Source: Eulemur rufifrons (lineage: Eukaryota; Chordata; Mammalia; Primates; Lemuridae). Taken from it: a stretch of DNA of 64,000 bases. Below, piece after piece: positions 21,256 to 30,992 of this stretch. The position numbers and the translations under genes were made by a program. The DNA lies in the NCBI RefSeq assembly GCF_041146395.1, contig NC_091002.1, forward strand, positions 3,032,501 through 3,096,500. The letters run 5' to 3'. Every line of letters starts with the position of its first letter. Position 1 is the first letter of the stretch. The notes beneath the pieces are model-generated. The model saw only the letters and a program-made list of their open reading frames with translations. It did not search any database and had not been told where the DNA came from.

Positions 21256-21904
21256 GTAAGGCCTGGCACCGGCAGAGTCAGCGCACACAAAACGCACGCC
21301 GTCTCTGAAAGGGAAAACACGACAGCTGATCCTGACACCCGGGACCGTTTATGTGACCCTTTCACCCTACATTTAAATGCTGGTTCTTTGATCTTGATAC
21401 TCATCAAATTTCACTCCTGCACTAGGAGGCCTTTGCAACCCGCTCACAGAAGTGGGCATCCCTCAGCAATGCTAATTAACCATACCACCTACCTGCCAGC
21501 CTGAGCACAGGCTGGTTTTCTGTGACAGCCACAGCCACACACATCCACCTCTCCCCGCTGCCTGGCCACTACCAGCCAAATCCACACTCTCCAGCCAAGG
21601 CGTCCAAATCGAGCTCCGCCTGCTGTCCTGGCACCTGGCTCACCAGAGGCTCAGACACGACACTCGACAGCGTCCTGATCCCTCCTCAGAGGCCCTGCTG
21701 GCCCTGCCCCTCCAGCCCAGGCTCCAGAGGTCTTCCTGGGACCCCGCCTCCCTAACCCAGGAAAGTTCTGAGTGGGAAGGGGCGCCCTCTCTAGGCCTCC
21801 ATCCCATCCTCTAAAAAATGAGTGTCTGGACTGCATGATGTCTCCTGCACCTCAGTCATGCAGCTGCCGCTGTGATTCTGCATAAAATGCTCACAACACG
21901 CATT
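21256..21904. other. Unique sequence, nothing recognised
   Basis: No repeat or supported exon. Confidence 0.3.
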
Positions 21905-22060
21905 CACTTCTTTAAAATTAACCTTACTGAGGCGCAGTTTACACTCCAAGTGTACAGCTCAGAGAGTCTTGACAGTTGAGACACAGAACATTTTAGGGAA
22001 CTCCAAAAAGTTCCCACATGTTCCTTTCTTTGCACCTTGCCTTTATGTGCTTACTATTTT
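21905..22060 (-). repeat. Probable old L1 3'-region fragment
   Basis: 'aaccttactgaggcgcagtt' through 'acagaacattttagggaact' resembles the widely seen reverse L1M-type 'ttattgagatataattcac... tagaacatttt' segment. Strongly diverged. Confidence 0.4.
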
Positions 22061-23189
22061 TCTTTAAAATTACTGACTTTTCAAAAATTCATATACTACT
22101 TCAGCTTATTCTAAGCAAAATTATTCACAAAAATCATAGGCTTAATGTGCTAGTTATATTTTCCCTAAAACACCCTAAAATATTATTCAAATAAGATGTT
22201 TGTCTACATGCCACCTAAAATCTTCTCACATTCCAACAGAGGCGTGCGTGCTCACTGGGCAATATGTAATGGAATAACCACCCGAGCCCAATTCCAGCTC
22301 TCAAAGTCTGGGTTTGCATCTTACTCAACTCAGAGTCTAGCCTAGCGCCCTGTGTACAGCAGGTGCCTACTAAATACTGGCTGTGGAACCAGAGAGAGAG
22401 TTCAAGGCCCATTTCTGTAGCCCCCAAACTATCTCTGACCAGTCCCTGCTGCCCCTGGTGAGCAGCAGCAGCCTGTTCCCGCAGCCCCGACCACTGCTGC
22501 ACGTAGGGGACCCCGCTGCAGCAGGAAGGGACAGGAGCAAAGCAGGACACAGGCAGGCGCGGAAGAGAGAAGCAACTCCAGGGAGGCGCCGAGAGGCTGC
22601 ATTGGGAGAGTTGCTCCTAAGTCTCAGGCTTCTGCATGCCCTTTAGTTCACTAAATTATTTTAATAATTTGGTCATTCTCACATCAAAACCATTGCAAGA
22701 AAACCCCTTTAGGACCTCGAATCTGATTCCCAGAAGGGATTTACCACAAAGAGTATGAAGTGATTGGTCCCCTTCCAAGGCCCCATTTCACAAGCTAAAT
22801 ACTGAAGGGAAGCCTGCTGTGCCCTGAGCAAGCGGACAAGCAATCTGTCGAATGTCCACAGTCCATTAAAAAGGGAGGCATAAAATGAATAGAGGAAGAG
22901 GGTGCATTTCAGCCTAGAAGAAGGTAGTACTGAAAAGGCAGACACAAGAGAGCTGGCAAGGCCTCCAAGGTCTCTACGTGCATGGCCCCACTGCACACAG
23001 AGACCGCGCCCAACTCTGCAGCTCTGGGGAATGGAGCCCCTTTGACCCAGCACACTGAACGCCTTTTGCAATTTACTCATGCCCAGCCCCACCCCCAACT
23101 CCCCACCCCCGGCCATAACAAACCATCACATCACCTAAACATACTACTCTGCCTTTGCATGGGCAGGTTCATCAGCCCCTTTCTCCTCT
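22061..23189. other. Mostly unique sequence
   Basis: Part of 22300-22380 ('agcgccctgtgtacagcagg') may be a decayed L2/MIR tail. Nothing else recognised. Confidence 0.3.
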
Positions 23190-23285
23190 CTCCATTTGGG
23201 AAACTCCTATTCATTCCTCAAAGGCCTGTTCAAGCATCACCTCCCATAGGAGGTCTCCCCCCAGAGACTCTCTTGCTCCACAAAC
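23190..23285 (+). repeat. L2 fragment
   Basis: 'ctattcattcctcaaaggcc' followed by 'caagcatcacctcccatagg' matches L2 ('cattcctcaaggcccagctcaaatgtcacctcc' type). Confidence 0.6.
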
Positions 23286-23654
23286 CAGCACAAAGCACCC
23301 AGGGAAGGGGGCCTAGCTGGGTGGAGCCAGGTTCTCAGAGGCCTTCCTTCCTTGTCCAGTGTGTAAAGGAATTCACACTCGTCCCCAGGCAGCAGCAAGT
23401 CGGGCAGGAGATGTGAGCAGAGCAGCACAGCCCAGACCAGTGTGGGAGACGGGCTGAAAGTGCATCTGTGACAACAAAGTTAGTTCTCCAGCAGCAAAAG
23501 GTGTATGAACACTTGGCTGTCCACGTCCTGGGCTTCCCCGCACAGTGACACTGGCGGGCCCAAGGAGGAGGAAATGCACTCGATTGTGCAGAGCAAACAG
23601 TATTCCTTCATCTTCTTGCAATACCTTTTAATACCAGCAGCCACCACCACACCC
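23286..23654. other. Unique sequence, nothing recognised
   Basis: No exon or repeat supported. Confidence 0.3.
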
Positions 23655-23815
23655 GCTAATGTTTACCAAGCACATTCCATTTCATCCTTACAATAACCGT
23701 AAAAAGTAGGTATTTTAGGGATTAAAAAATTATGGAAAGTTTAAGGAACTTATTCAAAACTGCACAGCTACTCAGTGGGATTTGAACCCAGGCCATCTGG
23801 CTCCAGAGCCCCTTA
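23655..23815 (-). repeat. MIR, nearly full length
   Basis: Reverse MIR: 'catccttacaataaccgtaa', 'actgcacagctactcagtgg', 'gatttgaacccaggccatct' and 'ggctccagagcccc'. Confidence 0.8.
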
Positions 23816-23884
23816 TGGTGGCTGGAAGAACTACAGCAAACACCCTAACTCACCCTTAAAAATTCCCCTCCAGCACTGCTGCCT

Positions 23885-24060
23885 GAGTTACCCCAAAGAA
23901 ATCATGAAGGACTCACACAACTATTTAGCTGCAGGGACATTCATGGATGTGTTGCTTACAATAGGGAAAATAAGGACCAACTAAATATTTGCTAAATCTC
24001 TAAGAACTTAACAGTCCTATGGAATATTTATACAATGGGATATGAAATCATTCAAACTGA
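23885..24060 (+). repeat. Old L1 (L1ME/L1M5-age) fragment
   Basis: 'ttaccccaaagaaatcatga', 'gttgcttacaatagggaaaa' and 'tatttatacaatgggatatg' follow the order of the old L1 3' region. Confidence 0.55.
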
Positions 24061-24084
24061 AGCTCTATTACCTCAAATTTAGGT

Positions 24085-24255
24085 CTAAAGTCCTGTGTAT
24101 CCCAACCCCCTGGTGTGCTTGTTAAAATGCAGCTCCCTGGGTCCCACACTAGACCTGAGGAATGGCAATGTCTGGAGGCGGGGCCTGGCTATCCCAATTT
24201 CTGCACATAAATTTTTCTGCACAGCCCCATGTGTGAGGCTCACTGCTGGAGGTGA
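24085..24255 (+). repeat. hAT MER-type fragment (MER5/MER20-like)
   Basis: 'tgtgcttgttaaaatgcagc' followed by 'tccctgggtcccacactaga' and 'aatttctgcacataaatttt' fits the internal order of MER-type hAT elements. Family uncertain. Confidence 0.45.
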
Positions 24256-24289
24256 ATATTTACCGCCAAGGAAAGAGTCATCCCTGTGA

Positions 24290-24370
24290 GTTTTGTCTAT
24301 GGTGAGGTCCCCAGTGCCTAGAATGGTGCCCAGCACATAGTAGATGAGCAAGAAATACTTGGTGATTGAA
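24290..24370 (+). repeat. L2 3'-end fragment
   Basis: 'ccccagtgcctagaatggtg' followed by 'cccagcacatagtagatgag' is the L2 3' tail. Confidence 0.75.
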
Positions 24371-24424
24371 AGAACCCATCAATTAACAAATGATCTAAAA
24401 TGGTCCATCAATATTTCTAAATAC

Positions 24425-24520
24425 CTGATCCATCTGTGTGCTTCTTGGGAGCAGGGACTGCGAACACTTTCTCACCCCACCACGCCTAGCACACAGCCAG
24501 CCAGCCAGGCACAAAACCAG
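24425..24520 (+). repeat. L2 3'-end fragment
   Basis: 'gcttcttgggagcagggact' followed by 'caccacgcctagcacacagc'. A second, adjacent L2 tail in the same orientation. Confidence 0.5.
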
Positions 24521-25272
24521 CCCCTGGAAGTGGTCCGCCAATCCTGAACATGGGAATGCTACTGTCCTGCATTGATCCTAAGCTGTACTTCTTTTTTCAC
24601 TTTTTCACATTTCTGAAACCAGGATGCATCTTACATTCAATGACTTGTCGTCATTTAACAAAGGGCATTTTTTTCCCCTTTCTTTAATGGTACAAAAATA
24701 ATGATGCATCTCCCAATTGATAGCATCTTAGATATAATAAGAAACAATACCTAACAGAGTCCAGAATTCTGATTAAAAAAATTTAAATCAGATGCCAACA
24801 CAGCTAACAGATTGTTTTGCATTCCCTTTCTTATGATCTGCAAAAATTAATCCAATGCCATCTGTTCTGAGCTTTCAGCTTCGGCCCCCAGTTGTCCTGG
24901 TGACCCAGCGCTTAGCTGCTGAGATGCAAATCAAAGACCAGATGCAAATGAAAGGCCTTCATCTGTCTTCACCTGGGAGACTTGAGACAGCATCAGCTGA
25001 CAGTATCAGCTGGGTTCTATAAGTTCTCCTTCCTTGAAGGCCTTGGGATGCACTCGAGAGGTCAGTTCTGGGCGAGACCCTAGCTAAATCCCAGCTCCAC
25101 TGTCCCCAGACGTCTGGTCCTGGGGATCTCATGGCTGTGCCTGGCACATGGACGTGGTCTGTCCATGACAGGTGTTGGTCCTGTTGTGATTGCTCGATGG
25201 ACCCACACCCCCTCAGCTGACACGTCACAGCCCTGCATTTTCTACAACTAGTTCCATGGCTGGTAAGAGTCA
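24521..25272. other. Unique sequence with a paired octamer motif
   Basis: AT-rich up to about 24880 and mixed after. Apart from the octamer pair no gene or repeat is recognised. Confidence 0.35.
24924..24949 (+). promoter_or_regulatory. Two POU octamer motifs (ATGCAAAT) 18 bp apart
   Basis: Perfect ATGCAAAT at 24924-24931 and at 24942-24949, same orientation, with 10 bp between. This octamer is the binding site of POU factors (OCT1/OCT2/OCT4 class). E-box-like 'catctg' and 'cacctg' lie within 30 bp downstream. Enhancer function is inference. Confidence 0.4.
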
Positions 25273-25277
25273 AATAC

Positions 25278-25652
25278 TGCTATGGTTTGAATGCATCCCC
25301 CAAAGTTCCTGTGCTGAAAACCTAATCCCCACTGTGACAGTGCTGAGAGCCGGATCTTTAAGAATTGATTGGGTCACGAGGGTTCCGCGCTCGTGAAGGG
25401 GTCGATGCTGCTATCTTGGGAGCAGGTTCCTGACAAAAGGTTGGGCTCAGCCCCTTCCTCTTGCTTTCTCTGGCGCGCACTCTCATGCCCTTCCGCCTGG
25501 CACCGTGGGAGGCAGCAGGAAGGCCCTCACCAGATGTGGGCCCCCGACCTTGGACTTCCCAGCCTCCAGAACTGTAAGAAATAAATTTCTTTTCTTTATA
25601 AATTGCCCAGTCTGTGTTATCCTGTTATAACAACACAAAACAGACTAAGACA
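25278..25652 (+). mobile_element. MaLR solo LTR (MST/MLT1-like) with intact target duplication
   Basis: Begins TGCTATGGTTTGAATG and ends AGACTAAGACA. It contains 'ccttggacttcccagcctcc' and the LTR polyadenylation block 'gaaataaatttcttttcttt'. AATAC at 25273-25277 and 25653-25657 is a perfect 5-bp target-site duplication, as expected for an ERVL-MaLR insertion. Confidence 0.9.
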
Positions 25653-25657
25653 AATAC

Positions 25658-25949
25658 ACGGGGCAAGTTACTCCTATCTGCAAAAAGGGGCTGGGGATGG
25701 GGACCTGGCCCACGGCAAAGGGCTGTGCTGACAACCAAATGAGATTAGTTACTTTGAAAATTCTCTGAAAAGCAGCAATTTCTACATAAATACAGGAAAT
25801 CTGTGATATTTAGGAAGCTACAAATGTGTACATTTAGGAATCCTCAAGTTCTCAAAACTTCAGTGTGTACTTCCTGTAACACTTACCTTTTTTGACTAAA
25901 ATCCATCATTTTCCTAACCTTTTCATCAGCCAGTGGCATGGACCATCAT
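25658..25949. other. Unique sequence
   Basis: Nothing recognised. Confidence 0.3.
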
Positions 25950-26075
25950 GGCAATTAGGAACTGAGATCCCACGGCTGGAATCCCGACTCAGCCACCTTC
26001 CCCCACGTAGCCGTGCACACGCCACCTGACCTCTCTGAGCCTCCACTTTCTCCTGTGTAAACTGGCGCTAATTAG
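25950..26075 (+). repeat. MIR fragment
   Basis: Forward MIR: 'ctggaatcccgactcagcca', 'acgccacctgacctctctga' and 'gcctccactttctcctgtgt'. Confidence 0.75.
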
Positions 26076-26324
26076 TCTCTGGTTGGACGTTCCCTGTGCA
26101 GGGTAGATCCACCTCTCTGTAAAGTACCAGCCTCGAAGCATCGCACACAGGGGGTCTGAGTGAGGCAGCTCCTCCCAGAGATGCCTGCGTTGCATCAACA
26201 GCACTGGCTCTTGATGCAATAGCTTCTTTCTATGGATCATTTTATTCCTCAAAAGCACAAAGCTAACAAAGCTTCCACAACTTCAGAAGACTTATCTGGG
26301 CCACACTTCCACGGCTACAGCAAG

Positions 26325-26450
26325 AAAGAATCGTGCCACGTGGCAGGGCTCTGGCTGCAGGCTGGCGCTGCCCCTTCCCTGTGTGGACCCTGGTCAAGTT
26401 ACTCCCGCACTCTGGGCCTCCCTTCCCTGACCTGGACAGCAAGGGTGACA
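26325..26450 (+). repeat. Probable MIR fragment
   Basis: 'gaccctggtcaagttactcc', 'cgcactctgggcctcccttc' and 'cctgacctggacagcaaggg' follow the forward MIR order weakly. Confidence 0.4.
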
Positions 26451-27164
26451 AGAAAGGACCGTCTGACAGGGTAGAGGGCAGACCATGCCTGGCACGAAGT
26501 ACACGCTCTGTACATCCCAGCTTTGCCCTGTGGATGCTCCAGGCTTCTCATCTGTGGTCACGAGCGCAGATATGAAGCACTTGAAGGCCAAGAGCCTTCC
26601 GTCACAAGGACGAGGGTAGGGTGGGGCTGGGGTCTGCCTCCCAGCCTGTACCAGGCGGGAATCTTGGGATGGCCAGAGACAAACGTGGGTCCAGGAAGGC
26701 TTCCGGAGGAGGGCGTCCTGCTACTGCTACACTCATCTGGCACAGGGCCTTGCTGGAGGAGGTGGTGAGCAAAGGTTTGGAGTTAAACAAAGGGTTTGAT
26801 TTGGGCCTGAAGCCTCAGTGGAACATAATTAAGTGGAAAGAAAGGATGAGAATATTTCAGAGGAACTGGGGTGGAGGGGAGTGATCACCCCATAGAGCCA
26901 TTGGGCCCCTGCAGAGAGCAGTCACCATCCTCAGACATGAAGTCTATCTTGTTAGCTTAGATAAGAAAATCTGGTTTGAAATCTTCAAGCTGGAGGTTTG
27001 TGCCTCCCTCCTTAGGAATAAAAACAGGGCTGCTCAATCAGTGAGGCAGAAGAGAAAGTCCAAAAGCAGATCCAAGGACAGACGCAGGAATGTGAAACAC
27101 CTGAAGCTGCCACTGTGCTGGGATATCCCCTACACGCACAGCAAAGCAACTCTGGGTGGCTTGC
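26451..27164. other. Unique sequence, nothing recognised
   Basis: No supported exon or repeat. Confidence 0.3.
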
Positions 27165-27830
27165 AAACTTAAATTAAAACAGAGAAACCACAATCTCATA
27201 AAAACAAATACTTAAAGACTCTTGGGTAGGAGAGAAAAGATCAAGCATTCACAAAAGGCAAAAATTTTAAATCTCTGTAGAGCAAAAGCATCATAGAGCA
27301 AAAATATCAAACCACAAGTTAGAGAAAAAAAATATTTGTAACACATAATAAACCACAGGGTGATATTCTCAATAGACTAAGAAGTTTTACAAGTCAAAAT
27401 TGTTTTAAACAACACACCAGTAGAAAAATTAGTATACATAATGAAGAAGTAATTATCAAAAGACGAAAAGCAAATGGCCAAGACACAGAAAACAAAATAA
27501 CCAAAGAAACAAGAACGGGAATCATCATTTTCACTCATCATATTGGAAAAGTTTTCAAACATTCGTTGCCGGCACGGTTCCAGGGCAGTCCTCTTCTCGT
27601 TCCCTCTCGTGGTTACGAACTGGCCTGAGTTTCCTGGAGAGCCGACCGGCAGTTTCCGTGAAAACTTCATGGACTGCTTTTGCTCAGTAGCTTCCTGCTA
27701 GAATCTATCCTAAGGGAATACTCCACAAAAATGGGCACAGCAAGGGACTGGCAAAATAAACCATGTTGGACCCAACCGTGGGGCACGAGATGTTCATCAC
27801 ACCTGCTGTATGAAAACTGGGTCACGAACA
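27165..27830 (+). repeat. Old degraded L1 (L1ME/HAL1-age)
   Basis: A-rich text with 'caacacaccagtagaaaaat', 'aagcaaatggccaagacaca', 'ctatcctaagggaatactcc' and 'agatgttcatcacacctgct'. This is the usual order of old L1 3' ORF2 and 3' UTR sequence. A GC-rich block (27575-27660) interrupts it. Confidence 0.55.
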
Positions 27831-28333
27831 GCATGGTTCCATTTTTCAGGGGGAAAATCCCCACATCAGACATTCCTTGACATCATAACCTTAATGATCA
27901 GGATTAAACCAAGAAAGCGATCTCCATTCGGGGATAGAGAGACGAGGCTGTTTGAAAAAAGAGAATTCTTAGAAAGGTAAGGTGGAAAGCTCCTCACGAG
28001 GGCAGGGAAATAAAAGAACTGAGGAAACGGGACAGGGGAGGTTGAGGCCAAGGAAACAGAGAAGAAATTAGGTCAGAGACAAAAGCATCAAAGGCACCCA
28101 GCAGGTGAGAGTCCAGATGTCAGGTATGCGGCATAACCAATGGGATTTTTAGAGGCCCCCAAATGTGTCGGGTGGGAGGTGTGGGCCAAAAGCAATAACT
28201 TTCTTTCCTTGTACCTGCAACACCAATTAGTGGGTAAAACTGGAAGGTGATCCCATTTATAACCAAATCCAAAGGAGCTAGGAATAAACTGCACAGAATG
28301 TTCAGGAGAGAGAAAAAGTGGTATTTCTTTATT
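27831..28333. other. Unique purine-rich sequence
   Basis: No gene or repeat recognised. Confidence 0.3.
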
Positions 28334-28742
28334 AAGAAATAAAGAAGTGGCCAGGCACGGTGGCTCACACCTGTAATCCTAGCACTCTGGGAGGCCGAGG
28401 TGGACGGATCGTTTGAGCTCAGGAGTTCGAAACTAGCCTGAGCAAGAGCAAGACCCCCATCTCCAATTAAAAAAAAAAAAAATAGAAAGAAATTAGCTGG
28501 ACAACTAAAATATATATAGAAAGAAAAATTACCCAGGCACAGTGGCGCATGCCTGTAGTCCCAGCTACTTGGGAGGCTGAGGCAGGAGGATGGCTTGAGC
28601 CCAGGAGTTTGAGGTTGCTGTGCGCTAGGCTGACGCCACGGCACTCTAGCCCGGGCAGCAGAGTGAGACTCTGTCTCAAAAAAACCCAAACACACACACA
28701 CGCACAAGAAAAAAAAAAAAAAACCCAAAAGAAATGAAGAAG
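28334..28742 (+). mobile_element. Strepsirrhine-type Alu with target duplications
   Basis: Body from 'ggccaggcacggtggctcac' (28349). The tail is composite: 'cccaaacacacacacacgc' lies between two A runs. Imperfect 14-bp duplications flank it: AAGAAATAAAGAAG (28334-28347) and AAGAAATGAAGAAG (28729-28742). Confidence 0.95.
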
Positions 28743-29274
28743 AAAACTGACCTGGAAACTAGACAGGATCAGCCTCAAGCCACCACCCCAAATCAACACC
28801 CCTTCTCCTCCTGACCCTGCCCTGCTCCCTGGCCTGGTCTCTGCTCATTCCCGCCTTTGCCAGACCCCTCCTTCATCCTGGTCCTGAAATGTCCCTCCCT
28901 CCAGCACTGGCTTTCAGCATACCTGGGTCATCCCTGTCAAAACAAAACAGGACTTCCTCTGCCCCCATCGCTCCTACCTCTGCCCCTCTCTGCCCCTTCC
29001 CGGTCCTTCCAAGCTGTCTCCGGCTGTCCTCTAGAATCCGGGCCACCTCTTCACTCCCTGCCAGGTGGCTTCAGCCAGTGCACCTCGCCCACCTCCACCG
29101 ACCCACTCACCTTGTCTGAACTCCACGCACCCCTACAGGCCTTGGTACTGCCAGATTGGCCCACGTTCTGTGATCTGGTCTATTCGACTGCTCAGAGGGC
29201 TTTGACATCACTGATAGGCGCTCGGAAAGGAAGCAGCCTGGCCCCATAGGATGGCGGGGGAGTGGGGGTTCAAA
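28743..29274. other. Unique C-rich sequence; possible L2 traces
   Basis: Some text in 28840-29130 has L2-like order but is too decayed to call. No gene supported. Confidence 0.3.
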
Positions 29275-29980
29275 CTGTTCTGGACAGGGAGGTCCCCAAA
29301 GACTCTGACCAAGAAGTGATGCCAAGCTAAGTGCTGAAGAATAAGAAATGCACAACCCAGTGGGAAAAAAAAACCCAGAGCACTCCAGATGGAAGATACT
29401 GGTATATGAAGGGAAAGCAAGGAGCCAGGGAGGGCCTGGGTCACAGGGCCGCTGGGCCCAGGAAGGAGGTCTATTGTTTCCCCAGGGCGACCGCGGGATT
29501 CGAGCACGGCTGTGGCCTCACGGGTGCTGTGGTTTGAAAAGATCGCAGTGGAGGCTGTGTGGAGGGTGTGCTGGAGAGCCAGGTATGATGGGAAAGACCA
29601 GACAGCTGTCACTGCATCGGAGAGAGAGGGCAGAAGTCTGGGCCCGGGTCATGGTGCGGTGGTGATGAAGAACGAGGCATGTTTGAAAGCTACTGTGAGG
29701 GGACAAGTGGGAGGGCGTGGTGAGCACAGGGGGTTACACCTGCCCCCGGCATGTGGTCCACACAGTGGGGAACGTGGTGCCGCACTGATGGAGCCCAGCA
29801 TGAGGAAGAGGGCAGTCTGCATGCCGACCGCGAGCTCAGGCTCAGCCATGGTCTGGGCGGCGCAGACTGCCCACCAGACAAGAGGCTCAGAGGTCAGCGG
29901 GGCCTGGGGAAGGTCACCAAGGGGCCCGTGAGCTTGAACCTCATCCTGCTGAAGGGCAGTGGGAGCTCCTGCAGACCACT
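29275..29980 (-). repeat. Decayed L2 segments
   Basis: Reverse L2 features at intervals: 'aagtgatgccaagctaagtg', 'gagcactccagatggaagat', 'gaagggaaagcaaggagcca' and 'ttgaacctcatcctgctgaa' with 'gggcagtgggagctcctgca'. The 198-codon minus frame (29649-30245) lies over this and is not a gene. Confidence 0.45.
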
Positions 29981-30394
29981 GGTCTGACACGTGATGGGAC
30001 TTCTCAGCTGCTTGAAGGCCCGCTGAGGTGGTGACAGGGCCAGCAGAGGAGGGGCTCACTGGGACACAGCACCGCAGCCAAGCTTGGAGCTGCACAGCCA
30101 AGGCGGCCAGGGCCTGGGAAACCCTCAGCACCAATTCTACCCACCCCTGGTCTTTCCTGGTGAGGGTCCCAGGGAAGTCACCTCCAAGGCCACATGAGCC
30201 AAGTAGCAGGGATGGGTGGAGCCAGAGCTCTGGGTTCTTCCACACAATCCAGATGAGGTTTTACATTTGTTTAATTTCCAAAATGAGAATGTCATTGTTT
30301 GCATTTTGGTTAGCATATCGACTCACACGAGGCAGTCATGTCAACAGGGCAAAGGTACCATCTAATCCAACTGCCAGGCCCAGTGTGGGCACTG

Positions 30395-30565
30395 CCAGTC
30401 CATTAGCTCTTTAACCATCACAACAGCCTGCTAAGGACATAGCATTACCATCATCGTCATCATCCCCAGTTTACAGGTAAGGAAACTAGCTCAGAGAGGT
30501 TAAGTGACTTGCCCAAGATCACCCAGCTAGGAGCTCGGTCTGGGTCCCTAAGCATCAGGCCACAC
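30395..30565 (-). repeat. MIR, nearly full length
   Basis: Reverse MIR: 'ctttaaccatcacaacagcc', 'cccagtttacaggtaaggaa' and 'aagtgacttgcccaagatca', with an expanded ATC run ('catcatcgtcatcatcc'). Confidence 0.85.
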
Positions 30566-30959
30566 TGCATTCATCAGACCCAACAGGCCAGCAGCGGGCC
30601 CGCCAAACCCAGTTCAGGTGTGTTTAATGAGGGCGTACAGGACTGTAGACCAACTGGAGGGCAGCTGGGGAGAATTCCCAGGCAGCTGTGCGAAGGCAAC
30701 CCCATGCCTTCACGCCCACCTCAAAGCCACCCACCACCACTCCCTCCCCCCACCAGCAAACAGGCATGTCCATCACAACTGCGTGAGGCCACAGCAACAC
30801 ACATGGGAAGACGCTGGGGAACATTCGGCTCTGTCATCTCCCAATCACATCCAGCTTTAGGACTTAGCATGACTTTCAACAGAAGGAAATAGCCAGGCCC
30901 CTAAGAGCTGCCAGCCCCGGTTCTGCAGAGTCCAGACACTGGGACTCCCGGGAGGGCGA
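30566..30959. other. Unique sequence
   Basis: Nothing recognised. Confidence 0.3.
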
Positions 30960-30992
30960 GTATTAGCTTCCTGCGGCTGCTCTAACAAACTG

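Noticed and set aside
28120..28728. 202-codon minus-strand frame
   Set aside because: Most of it is the reverse strand of an Alu, with characteristic Alu translation text; the rest is unique sequence without splice support.
29649..30245. 198-codon minus-strand frame
   Set aside because: It lies largely over decayed L2, is GC-rich, and shows no family motif or convincing splice sites.
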